From Gracilaria gracilis (taxonomy: Eukaryota; Rhodophyta; Florideophyceae; Gracilariales; Gracilariaceae), in contig JARGSG010000028.1 in NCBI GenBank assembly GCA_030374805.1, positions 434,001 to 498,000 of the forward strand: DNA of 64,000 bases. The letters run 5' to 3'. The translations under genes were made by a program, and so were the position numbers. Of this stretch, positions 11,358-22,055 are shown one piece after another; positions within the stretch are counted from its first letter, which is position 1; every line of letters starts with the position of its first letter. The notes beneath the pieces were generated by a model, which saw nothing but the letters and a program-made list of their open reading frames with translations, searched no databases and was not told the DNA's origin.

Positions 11358-13193
11358 TCACCGTCGTTTCATTTGATTTGAAGCTTCGGCTGTCTTCAAT
11401 TGTGACTGAACGTCGTCAATCATCTCTTGAATCCCAGCATAGCGATGACCGCACGGGTCTGCTTCGCATAAACTCAAAGAGAGTGCCTTATGCATGCTTG
11501 ACGCAGCCTTTTTAAGGTCCTGCACTTTTGTACTCGAGGTCCTTGCTCGTTCAAAGTAGGCCTTACCAATGCACTCAAAAACCACGGATTCAAGTCGTCG
11601 CAACTCGTCCGACACGTTCATCTCGCTTTCACGAACCTTTTCACGAACCTTTTCTACGTCTATGCGCAGTTGTTCCACAATAGTAAGCAGGTTGGATATT
11701 GACATGCTGCATGTGGCACCGACTTTCTTCCCTCCGTGTTGTTCATTCTCCTTCATGTTCTGACCGCTTCGTTTTTGTCTGAGATAGCGCAGAATCAACT
11801 GCGCTGTTCGACACGAGAGCCACATGACCTTGATGGGCGATTCCGAAGCGGTCATCTTGGAAAGCTCAATGGCTGCTCTGTACCATTCGTACGCCGTGTA
11901 GATATTGTCACAGACTGCGCCGTCCATGAGAACTGTGTACGCGTCTCCCAGGGTGACACACAATTCATAATGCAGCTTAGGATCGCGGATGGCGTACAAA
12001 GCAACCTGCGCCGCCTTTGCGTGCGAAATGGCTTCTTGAATACGAGACATGTCACCAATGCTAACAAGCACGCGAGCTTTGAGTGCATGCAAGTTGGCTA
12101 CCAATTGCGGGAATAGACGCTCTCGGCCGGCAGCTAGGTCCAGACCCAATTGGCAGTACTCGATGACTTTGTTGTTTTGCGGGCAAGTTGTGGTGGCGTA
12201 AAACGACGCCAAGGCAGTATAGGCCTCGATGCGAATGTTGGAGTGCGGTAATGAAACATGGTCTGTTTGTTCAATGCACAACGTCTGCAACGCGTTTTCA
12301 AGGGCGTGCATGAGCTTGTTTCTCGAGTCAGCGGAGAGGTCGGCGGCCTTGACGGCGTGCAGAGCGCGTGAAAACGCCTCCGGAGAAGCTGAGGGAAAAG
12401 GTCAGACACATGTGCTTTTACGGGCGCATGAAAGCGAGACGTGAAACTTACTTTGCTGCAACTGTTTGACGAGAGAGTCGTACGAAGTTTCCTGAGTAAT
12501 ATCACTGTCATCGTCAAGCACGTCCCTCGACTCGGAGCTGGAGTAGGAGCGAGGCGACGAAGGTTCGGCCTCGCTGCGCGCGGCATTAAGCGCAACGTTG
12601 GGCTGCACGGCGGTGAGCGCACGGCCGGTGTGAATCTGCGCCTCGGGGGCGAAGGCGGTGGTGGGCGGCAGCGCAGTGGAAGGGTCATTGAGATTGAGCA
12701 CGACGGTCATGTTGGCATTAAGATCATGCAAGAAGGACGACGGCGCCAGACTGGACAGCGCGTTAACGTCGGCGCTGCCGTGCGCAGCAGTGGGCTGCGC
12801 GCGACGATGCGAGGCGGGCGGTTGTTCCGCATTGCGAGCGGGCTGTCGCGGCGGAGCGGCATGCGGCGGCATGAAGGACTGCGCGGGCAGATTGGACGCG
12901 GGCGCATTGGCGGGCGTGAGCGTGGTGGAGGCCGAGACGTGCAACGGCGCAGCCGCGGCGGACGACTCCGGCACGGGGTGATTGAGCGGCGGCGCGCAGT
13001 GGCATTGCACGGGCGGCACGACGAAGACGCACGGAATGCAGAACACGCGCAGCGGGCGGTGAGCAAGCAGCTCATTGCAGGCGCAGGCGTGCGCGGGCGG
13101 GGGCTGCGGCGGCGGCGGCGACGACGACGACGCGAGCTTGGCCGACGAGCTGGCGCCGCGGTTGAGACGGCGGCGAAACGAGAAGGCAGACAT
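11358..13193 (-). CDS. TPR-like helical protein, function unknown (two exons)
   Basis: Two exons on the minus strand, 13193..12452 and 12388..11358, separated by a 63-bp intron at 12389..12451. The donor reads GTAAGT and the acceptor TTCCCTCAG. The spliced length of 1773 bases is divisible by three and gives 590 residues. The N-terminal 240 residues are Ala/Pro/Ser-rich and contain a cysteine cluster (C-x-C and C-x2-C spacing at about residues 36 to 68) and an acidic patch before the splice site. Exon 2 is entirely alpha-helical with repeated Ala/Leu/Tyr spacing typical of tetratricopeptide repeats. I cannot assign a family. A scaffold or complex subunit is plausible, but that is only inference. 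The start codon lies in very GC-rich sequence. Confidence 0.65.
12389..12451 (-). other. Intron of the TPR-like gene
   Basis: 63-bp intron. The donor GTAAGT is read on the minus strand from 12451. The pyrimidine-rich acceptor ends in CAG at 12389. Splicing joins two frames that are otherwise closed by stops and preserves the phase. Confidence 0.8.
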
Positions 13194-14020
13194 GGCAGCA
13201 CGGGCGCGGTTGCGGCGGCGGCGGCGGCGACGACGTGGGCGACAGGAGCCGGGGCGCGGCGGGACGCGCAGTTATGAGCAACGCATGAATGAAGGCGGAG
13301 GCGCACGCGCGCGCGCGCGCGCGCTTGCATGACATCTGGTAAGGCGCGCGCGTTCCACAGCGCGCGGCGCGTATGAGCGCGGCGGAAGAGGAAGGCGCTG
13401 TGAGGTACAGTAGCGCTGGTAGCGGCGCGCCGGCGGAGCGGCGGCGGCGCGCGCGACGCGGAGGCGGGCGGCGGCAGCGGCCGCGCCCCGTCTGGAAAGC
13501 TGGCGGCAGACGATGGACGCCTGCCACGCCTCGCGCACGCCGCCCGCGCCCGCGACGAGCTGTCAGCGCCGTCGCGCAAACGCTCAAATTCAAAGTGGCG
13601 CGTGCGCCGCGCCTGGCGATTGTGTCGTTTGCGTGCACACTCCCGCTGCAGCTTCTTCGTCGCCGCCGCCTCCGCCGCTTCCGCCTCCGCCGCTGCCACC
13701 GACCGCAGTGGCGCTTATCGCTAGATGGATAACTCCGCTCCGCATCTCGCCCGCGCCGTCGCCGCCTTCTCGCCGTCAAATCGCTTCACGCAGAGTCGTT
13801 CCCTGCCGCGTGGCCCGCTGGGCGCTTTCCTGCCGCGTCGTTCCGGCAGCCTTGCCGCGCCGAATGGCGCGCGGGCGAGCTCGGCGATGGAACGCCTTGT
13901 TGCAGCTGCCATGCATCTCAGCAAACCTTAGCTGCCCCCTCATACGCCGCCGTCCACTATGTAGATACCTGTACCGCCGCCGGCCCACCCGCCGCCGCCA
14001 GACGTTGGACTGGCTCAAAA
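12600..14020. promoter_or_regulatory. CpG- and GC-rich tract at the 5' end of the TPR-like gene
   Basis: Extremely GC/CpG-rich sequence spanning the N-terminal exon of the TPR-like gene and about 0.8 kb upstream. It includes a (CG)n run at about 13301 to 13324. It leaves long overlapping open frames on both strands made of Arg/Ala/Pro. These are compositional artefacts and not genes. The tract probably contains the promoter of the minus-strand gene. Confidence 0.45.
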
Positions 14021-17000
14021 ATAGCTTCTAACGTATGGCTCCGTCCCTTTCTACTCACCGCTCCGTATGGATGGCTCTGCGCACGTTGCTTGCAACCGCC
14101 GCTTCAACTTTGAACACTTATCGTGCAGCCGTGTATTGTGATCTGCTTGACGGCTTGTTTCCACCCTTATCGAAGGGGTGCCACTCTGCGCAATCTCTAA
14201 ACGCGGTGAAAACTTCTTCTACCTCAGCTTGTACAAGTACAAACCGCTTGCTTGCCAGCGCGAAGATGATGGTGGAACCTCCATGGTGGCGTCTAAAATC
14301 TTGCGACCGACCGCTGCCTTACCGCAGCAAATCAAAACACCCAACCTTTCTGTACACGCTTGTACTGTTACAGTTACACTCTCTGCTGCGCTTGCGTAAC
14401 CCGCCATTGCAGTCTCTGCCCTCTTCATCTTGCTTGAGCTGCAGCTGCACTTGCAAGTCACTCTTGCATCCAAAAATTCCCGACCCCCTTCCCCCCCCCT
14501 CTCCCCCCTCTCCCTTTGACCGCGTTGCAGCGTGCCCCAATCGTGAATACATGTCGTGCATTAGCATTGGGAGCAGCCATCATGAGCTAGCTCCAAAACT
14601 CTCGCGTGCGTAGTAGAAATGACAATGACAAGGAGCGTCGGAAGGACGGAAGCTCGTTGTCTCAAGCCGATTAGTTGCGGCACTGGGCGCGAGAGTCTCT
14701 CAGGTGGCAGTCGGCGACATAGCGTCTCGGCGACAGAGCGGAGAGGGGGCGGGTGGCGGATGTTGGACGCAGTTGCGCACCTCTTGAGACTGCGATGGGA
14801 GGAGTTGTGCGGCGATAAAGGCGCAGCACGTAATCGAGAACATTAATTAGATGCTTATTAAAAACGCAGCCAAACACACACACACCAATCCGAAAAAAAT
14901 CTGCGCGCCGCACTCCGCTCGCGCAGCCGCCACGCGCCGCCCAAGTCCAGCACAATGATGAGCACAAAGAGAGGGTTCGCTCGCATTTGCCCCAATACCG
15001 CGCCGCTGCCCGCCCCATGTACATATAACAACACCACAGCTACAATATGTAGCTCTAGCTTGTCATCAACCATCACCCCCGTCTTCAGTCTGCAGCCTCT
15101 AGCTATAGCTAAATAACATTACGTGTCGTCTCGTCTCCAATCCAACCCTTCCCCGTCGAGACCCCAGCGCAAGTAAGGCGCATCCCTATGGCAAGAGATT
15201 TGCTGCACACAAGCTTGAATTGTTTTCGCTATTGCCCCAAACCCACGTCAACGAGAGCTTCCCATCTTCATTTCCGCAGCCGTGCTTGTGTTGTGACTTC
15301 CGCAGGGACCAGTAGTAAGCCACCAAAAGAACGCAGGCCGTCTCTACCATCGCTCAACAACATGTCAAACACAACTTGATGCGTTCATCATCAAGTACAG
15401 CGCGCGAACAGTGAATAGCTTAGCTGTAAGGGAAATCCCCGCCCCTCGTTCCCCGCCGCCCGCTCTCGCGCCAAATCTCCTTGACAAATCTGTCACTTGC
15501 CGCTTGGAGCCAACAAACATTTCCAAATATGTCCTTGTTCTACATCTCTTCAAACGTGTTATATGTATAAGCATTTGCCCTTGCGACTGATTTGTCACCG
15601 TATGTAATCCGCTCTACTGCACACGGCCATATTGTTAAGGAGCAATAGCCAATGCAGTTCCTCCAAGCCATGCGTCGAAACTTCTGATCCTGTGACCGCT
15701 CATGACCAAGCACACTGAACCAGATAAGCCAGATAAGCAACATAAGCATACGAGTTCATCCAAAAACTCTTAAACCAACGTCAGGCTTTGCAAGCATGAC
15801 ACGAATACGTCAACAGCCATTCTTTTAAACCTTTCATCGTACCTTGTTTACTCTGAACAACCTCTTCCTTCAAGTGATGAAAAACTCAAAATCCTTCATA
15901 CGCAATTACCGTTCTCAAAGCGTCCAGAGTTCTTCCCTGCAAACTCTTATGCCAGCTCATCCTAGCTTCGAATGAGTTATCCCACATATTACTGAGCTTT
16001 AAACAAGAAGGTACGGCCTTATCACAAGCAGTTTGTATCGAAATGCCATTGCCTAAAATACCGCAGATGACTACTCTTCTGTTCTGGCAGATTCGCAATT
16101 TTGAAACCGTCTCGTACACCGTGAACAAAAGCTGAAAACGCCAAAGTGACCATGACGAAGTACTTATATCTTCTTCTGTTTGGATAACGCCTGTAGTCGT
16201 CGTTACCCTTGTACTTGGGTTCAGAACATGACGACAATGTTAACCCATCAGGCGGAACGATGACGACCATTCGTATTCTGATGCAACTCATCGTATCTCG
16301 TCCCGTCCATGTCCTTCGCGATTATAATTCACACTCTTCAGAAATCAAATCTCGTTCAACTACGCTCCTGATGAAGGCAAGAAACAAGTTCGACTGATAT
16401 CTATACTGACCGTGGTTTCTGTGTTTTCCGCTTCCTCCGAACCTGAAGGACTTCTCGCAGACCATATCAAGGGCATAGACCCAGCTGTAATATTAGGTCA
16501 CGAGGAAATGCAAACGATACTGCAGCTCCGTGTCCTTCCGAAATCGCAAGGAACGATGTTCGGTTCGTGGACAATTCGTTTAGAGGCGAGCAGCCCAGTG
16601 TGAATATCTGAAGACCGCATTCAAAAGATATCGATGAACCTGCCAGCAGCGACTTTGGCCTGCAGACACTCATGTGCCGCAGAGCTGGACAGCACACGTT
16701 CCATTACAGAGACATGCTCCATTGTCTAGGAAAAGACACAAAATAGGAGCACAAGCGGCCGCTTGTTGCAAATTCGCCAGGCGCATCATGGTATGTGTTT
16801 AGCTCTCTACCTCACAATTGCATTTGGTTAACTCCATAGCAAGTCCAACCCATGTTCCTTGAAGTTCCAACCAGCGCACGTCCATTGAAAAAAAATCTAG
16901 GGAGCCCGTAACATTATGGCATACGCTCAAATGTTGCTCTCAATGTGCATAAGTTATGAGAAATGGAGGCTAAATGTGTCAGGAACCAAGGCGTACATTA

Positions 17001-17969
17001 CTGCTACGCAAAGACTATGAACGCTTTTGAATTTTCGGGGTAAAGCGGGAAAGGTGGTGAGGTTGATAAGATGGACTGCTCAGAGATTACGTGAGATGTG
17101 CTCAAGCCACAGGTAGCCTGTTCGACGATTCCGATGCAGCTTTCTTTCCATACGCGTAGAATGGATCCAAACTAATCGTTTCGAAGAACCTCGCCCCCAG
17201 AGAGGTTTCAATCCGTTACCCGATGATTTGCAATCCGGTGAGTCTTCTTCTGTGGCGGTCTTGAAACCCGAGTGACCGCCTGAACGAGAGCCTGGAAGGA
17301 GAGGCTTGAGGAAGCTTCAGGCTCCCGGGCGTTGCGGTTCGCACAGTAGCTGCATGCCTTCGGTGAGCTACAAAATCCACGAATGTGAATTGCAAACCAA
17401 AATAAAACCCCAAACTTGATCATCTTCAACGTGGCACATGATCAACATAGCTCCTGGTGAAACCTACGGCGGTTTCCGCAGGTCCTATCGCAGCGCTCAC
17501 CTCCTCCCGCTCAAGATTGTCAACTCGACAGGATTTTGTTTGCAGCTTGCAGAGAAGGTGCGACGCGAAAGCAGTACCGAAATCTCGCTGACACTTTCAC
17601 CTGCATTTCATGCTCATGCAGGGAGCTTCCGCCGCCCCAGAAGTGAACTCGCTACATCAGTGAACACGGGACTGCAGGCCGCTGCCAAAGACTCGCGGTG
17701 CTTTCCTTACGCCTACCTTTGCTTCTTCGAGTACTCCATACAGGTGGTTCATCCCTTGAGCTTTCTATATACTTGCTCTTCTCGTGGTTATATTGAACGA
17801 AGCACTTTCTTTCGTTTTGCGGTAACCATATCGTCTGAGGAGCAACAGCGTGTGCATCAGGATTCCAACTCTACCGTCGCGAACGACTCGTAACTACCAT
17901 CTACTACTCAGTAGACGCTAGGTTTTTTTCGCTTCAACAGTAGAAACCTTCCTCAGAAATTACCAAACA
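14021..17969. other. Long gene-free stretch
   Basis: Nearly 4 kb without a gene I can support. The two longest plus-strand frames with an ATG (14035 to 14613 and 17438 to 17893) lack recognisable domains. The first is low-complexity Ser/Pro/Leu. The second reads more like protein and ends 76 bases before the CBP20 start, but it has no independent support. I saw no inverted terminal repeats, LTRs or RNA genes. Confidence 0.35.
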
Positions 17970-19068
17970 ATGGCGACCAAGCTCTTCAGATCCGAAATCG
18001 CCAAGCCGATCAGCCTTTATCAGGATAGACGCTTTCAAGGTGGGCAGGTAAGTGTTTTTCTGAAATCCTATCCATTCTATCGTTATACGACAAAGCAACT
18101 GACAGGATCCTCTAAACGACTACGCAACAAAATAACCTGCATGTACATCTTTACTTGCTCAGAAACAACGAGAATCCGCCCTCAAACAAAGTACAACTCT
18201 TTATGTTGGAAATCTTTCATTCTACACAACAGAAGAACAAATATTCGATCTTTTCTCTAAAGCTGGAGAGATACGACGTATTATCATGGGTCTAGACCGG
18301 CATAAGAAGACCCCTTGCGGCTTTTGCTTTGTCGAATACTACAGAAGATGTGACGCAGAGAATAGCGTCAATTTTATCTCTGGAACCAAGTTAGATGAAA
18401 GGACTATTCGAGTCGACTACGACGTCGGTTTCTCTGATGGTAGACAGTACGGGCGCGGGCGTTCTGGTGGGCAGGTTCGTGACGAGCACAGAGTCGACTA
18501 CGATCCTGGAAGAGGTGGATTCGGAAGAGCTCGGGACTCACAAACAGGGATGACCGGTATGCAAATGTGGAGCGGCGCTGCAGCACCGCCACAGCAGTCA
18601 GGCCCTCCAGGACGCGGGCGACCTTACGGGGAAAGAGGTCGCAGAATGGGAAGAGGTCGTCGTGGCGGTAGAGGTCGAGGTCGCCCGTTCCATGGTGCTC
18701 CCGGACATGGGCCGCCCGGGCACGGTCCGCCCGGGCACGGTCCGCCTGGGCAGCCTCCTGCTCGCTACTTCGGTGGCATGGGTCAAGGACCTCCGAAAAG
18801 AAGGCGTGAGCCAGACGACTACAATGGCCCAGACAGTAATTACGAGCCCAGGTATAAGAGAATGCGAGGTCCAGACTTCCCACCCCATCCTCCTCCAATG
18901 ATGGGCATGCCGCCGCCACCCGGTATGATGAATCCTTCTATGCCGCCTCCGATACCTGGCCCCCCGATGGTACCCATGGATGCAGTATCAGAAATGAGGC
19001 CTGGTATGCCTAGAGATGGTGAACCAATGCGTAACGAGCGATTCGACAGAGGGAGGAAAGATGACTAG
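17970..19068 (+). CDS. NCBP2: Nuclear cap-binding protein subunit 2 (CBP20)
   Basis: Two exons, 17970..18047 and 18163..19068, with an intron from GTAAGT to TTGCTCAG. The join is in phase and gives 327 residues. CBP20 is the small cap-binding subunit that holds the m7G cap of nascent transcripts together with CBP80. Exon 1 carries the conserved YQDRRF leader whose Tyr stacks on the cap. Exon 2 opens with the RRM RNP2 ([15 protein letters not shown]), RNP1 ([10 protein letters not shown]) and the C-terminal [11 protein letters not shown] motif. Beyond residue 145 is a long tail with RGG/GRG clusters, repeats of the unit GHGPP and a Pro/Met-rich end. It makes the protein about twice the length of human CBP20 (156 residues). 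The gene converges on the SDR gene 102 bases downstream. Confidence 0.93.
18048..18162 (+). other. Intron of the CBP20 gene
   Basis: 115-bp intron with donor GTAAGT and acceptor TTGCTCAG. It separates the tyrosine-bearing leader from the RRM. Splicing is phase 0. Confidence 0.9.
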
Positions 19069-19170
19069 TAGAACCGATATGGTTGAGGTACATTGAGTGT
19101 CGTGCCAGTCATTGCTCGTCTTTTCTTTCTGTCGTATAGTTTCCTTGTCTGAATCTACTTGTTTGAATAG

Positions 19171-20320
19171 TCACTCGGACTCCTGCATTTCTCGAGCTAT
19201 AGCATCCAGGCCTTCTCGATACGTTGGAAATCGGAGGTTTGGCACAAGAATATTCCTCATCTTAGCGTTCGAAACTTGTTTGCTTGCCCTGATTTTGTGA
19301 CGAGCCGAAAGAGGTTCAATTCTGTCTTCGGTGTTATCCTGTGAGAGTTCCAGGTCTCGTATTAATGCTTCAGCGTATCCGAATACGGACCGTCGACTGG
19401 CTGGAAGATCATCGCTTATGTTGTAAACTTGAACTAACGATTTGGAACGCTTGTCTTCCTTGTCTTCGTACTCTATGGTTTCTAAGCACATTGCTGATGT
19501 TACCGCGTTTTCCAGATCGGCCACATGGATACGAGATACAAGCATGTCGAGTGTATCCGTAGTTTGACTCATCACATTCGGGTTTCGAAGCAATGTCTGC
19601 AAAGCATTTCGACCGGGACCGTAAATTCCGGCCACTCGGAAAATGCACGTCGGAACTGTGACCTGTTTGGCCAGGTCAATCCATCTGTTTTCAACTGCGA
19701 GTCGCAGTTTTCCTTTCGCAGAGGGATTTAGAATGGGACTATTCTCATCAACCATTGCACCGCTATGATCGCCATATACGCTGGTGCTAGAGATATAACC
19801 CTAGTCTCATTTCGTTAAACTCGTACGTGTTAGAAATCACCACTCCCATGATGCCGCGAAAGGTATATTGGCTTTGGGAGACTTACAAACCATTTAATAC
19901 AGTGAGATCTTCGGAGGAGATCCCCGTATTGGGCTAGTATAGGATCTTCATTACGCGATGCGTCAGGAGCTACAGTCGACAGCACGTGTGTAGAATCACT
20001 AATGTGGTAATCAATGAAAGCTTTCATCTGGTTTTGGGATGTCTTCTTGGAAGACAGAGTGCTTATCGGCAGCTGGTGAACGGATGAAGTGCTTACCGAC
20101 GATTGTGTAACTCCGGCAACAAAAGCCCCAGCCTCCTCTTTCATGTAGCAATCAAGACATAAAGCTCAACAATCTTGGTCAGAAGAATGGAATAGGAATT
20201 GAAAAGGTATCATAGGCGTTCCGTACTTAAATGCTGAGCAATTCTAATACCCGCATATCCCAGTCCAAACACAAAAACCTTCTTCTGGGCGCAGTCAGAA
20301 CGTGGTTGCGAACTAGACAT
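19171..20320 (-). CDS. NAD(P)-binding SDR, epimerase/dehydratase-like (YeeZ type)
   Basis: Exons on the minus strand: 20320..20227, 20137..19887 and 19800..19171. The sum is 975 bases and 324 residues, all in phase. Exon 1 gives a Rossmann motif FVFGLGYAGIRIA (G-x-G-x-x-G). Exon 2 gives the STHVLSTVAPD strand typical of the family. Exon 3 opens with GYISSTSVYGD, followed by a VAGIYGPGRN block. These match atypical short-chain dehydrogenases related to bacterial YeeZ. Donors are GTACGG and GTAAGT; the intron 1 acceptor (CATGAAAG) is weak, so that boundary is less sure. A further 24 to 60-bp intron within exon 2 cannot be excluded. The usual YxxxK lysine appears to be replaced, as in other atypical members. 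The substrate is unknown. Confidence 0.75.
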
Positions 20321-20764
20321 GATCGGACCCATGAGGAAACCAGTGACTGGAGATCGCATTCTGTCAAAAGGAGTATGCTTCGAGAGAAAGAGATATCGTC
20401 TGTTTATGCCTCACGCTTGTTAAGAACGGCCCTCACACGCATCCCAGCCTAGATTCCAACAGGTGTTGTTCATGAGGCCTGCATCATGCATGATCATCAT
20501 GATGATCAAGAGTACAGTGCATCGACAACTGTCCGAAAAGGCACTTTGACATTCACGGCTTCTCGGCACGGCACATCGGTAATGTAAGATATCGTTGTTC
20601 GTACTCTTGTTCAAGCGGTTTTCCGCACACCAATCGAAACGAACCTTGGGTATCATAATGCTCGTAAAGTAAATAAGCGAATGCTCGACATGCGAGATGA
20701 AACGATGCTCGTGTTTAGAATGGCTTAAGCGAGGTAATAGGGGATCCTAAACTGTTACGGCAAA
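20321..20764. other. Short intergenic region
   Basis: About 440 bases between the start of the SDR gene and the stop of the TrmO-like gene, both on the minus strand. No coding pattern. It must contain the SDR promoter. Confidence 0.4.
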
Positions 20765-21454
20765 TTATGATAGGGGTTTGTTATGATTTAATGCTTCTTG
20801 TTCGTGTGGTTGCTTTTCAGTCCATGCTTCGCAGTAAGACAGGTATGGCTTCATATCAATAATGACTACTTGATCAAGTTTGCTCGCGTCACCTTCAAAC
20901 TGTATCGGCTCAATAGTCAAGACGCCACGTTTAACATCGCAAGCACATACGTGCACCAAGCACAAACAGAGCTGATGGGCTGAACACATGGCATGAAAGC
21001 GCAGATCTGGTGGAGCCGTGAACAACAACCACAGTTTCGAAAAGCCTTCAACGGCTTGCAATGCGCTGCACAGCGCCTTCTCAACAAGAATCTGTGTGTC
21101 GTTCTGGAAACGGGCGACGCGCGTACACGGCATGTGTCCCACCCTTTGCATTTCTCGCTGCGCGTCTGCTACATTGACGTGAGCGGTGCGAGGAATCTTG
21201 CCCTTCCAGTCGTTTAGTTTTCGTTGGCGCACGGAAATCTGGCGCATTATGGTGGCTCGCTTTGCGCTCAGATCATCAAGTTGGTGGTGAAAACAGTCCA
21301 ACTGCGCTTCGACTTGGTTCAGAAAGTGGGCTTGCTCGCCATCGGCCAGTGTTTGATTGAGCTCTCTTTTAAGCTCCGTCCTGGTCTTCACGACGGGCGA
21401 ATCATCGGCGAACAAGGCGCGATCATAGTGCGCCAGAGCTTGCTTGGACTGCAT
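20765..21454 (-). CDS. Divergent TrmO-like protein (tRNA A37 methyltransferase fold)
   Basis: 229 residues from the ATG at 21454. The frame also extends upstream through a GA microsatellite, giving an implausible Ser-Leu repeat, so I prefer the internal start. The N-terminal 90 residues are a charged coiled coil, as in eukaryotic TRMO. The block EGFSKLWLLF matches the TrmO (YaeB/UPF0066) motif EGFSH.WLLF. The terminal VVIIDMKPYLSYCEAW matches the conserved P.LDIKPY. In between, the catalytic/cofactor motif that normally reads ATRSP.RPNPIG.S is replaced by a shorter Cys-rich stretch (AMCSAHQLCLCLVHV) that lacks the invariant Arg, Pro and Asn residues. It may be inactive or repurposed, or an intron boundary may be missed. 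The family assignment is moderate. Confidence 0.5.
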   Translation of the reverse strand: MQSKQALAHYDRALFADDSPVVKTRTELKRELNQTLADGEQAHFLNQVEAQLDCFHHQLDDLSAKRATIMRQISVRQRKLNDWKGKIPRTAHVNVADAQREMQRVGHMPCTRVARFQNDTQILVEKALCSALQAVEGFSKLWLLFTAPPDLRFHAMCSAHQLCLCLVHVCACDVKRGVLTIEPIQFEGDASKLDQVVIIDMKPYLSYCEAWTEKQPHEQEALNHNKPLS

Positions 21455-21497
21455 GACGATTTCAGAATGTACATACGCAGCGATAGATAGATATCTA

Positions 21498-21546
<49 letters not shown>

Positions 21547-22055
21547 TCATAGAGCCGCAGCCGTCCCAGGCTGCAGGCGGTGCTGCGCGTTTCGGTTGAC
21601 GGATGGCATCGGGACAGGCGAGCCTCGGTGGACACTTTCACGTTTTGCTTTGTGCCATGCTTTGAAGTCAGCCGGTGCACGCGCGCCACTACCTCGCGCT
21701 GCGTTGATTCGTCACCGCGGTGCGTTTTGATATCACGCGCCCCATGCTCGCAGGTGACAGCGCATCTCGCTAAATCCCGCATCCATCCTGTGACGGTCTT
21801 TGTCGGCCCTCCGTCACAGAAGTTACGCAACCCCCGTGCCGTTGTCATGCTTACCTTTCGCGCCGCCTTCCGCCCCCTGCTGCCAGCAGTCCCTTATCAC
21901 TAATCCGCATTATCCCTCCCCTTTTCGTCACCTGCCTCGCCCGCCGTTTCCTCTCCCCCCCCCTCCCTAACCCCCCACACGCAACGCTCCCCCGCTCTCG
22001 CGTTCCACGGCGTACCTTCTCATACCCTCCACCGCGAGGTCGCCGCTCTGTCGCC
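21455..22055. promoter_or_regulatory. Divergent promoter region with GA microsatellite
   Basis: Intergenic space between two divergent genes (TrmO-like on minus, WD40 on plus). It starts with a (GA)n tract at 21503 to 21544 next to the TrmO-like start. It continues into C-rich sequence with pyrimidine runs (21911 to 21975) just before the WD40 ATG. It probably serves both promoters. Confidence 0.4.
21503..21544. repeat. (GA)n microsatellite
   Basis: About 21 uninterrupted GA units immediately upstream of the probable TrmO-like start codon. Confidence 0.95.

Noticed and set aside
12658-13779. Several long overlapping open frames on both strands in GC-rich sequence
   Set aside because: They are Arg/Ala/Pro-only translations of a CpG-rich tract and overlap the better supported exon; stops are rare simply because of composition.
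14035-14613. 192-residue plus-strand frame with ATG
   Set aside because: Ser/Pro/Leu low complexity with no domain, and shadowed by frames on the other strand.
17438-17893. 151-residue plus-strand frame just before CBP20
   Set aside because: The composition is protein-like, but no domain or splice support is seen and it sits in the expected promoter of CBP20; kept only as a remark.
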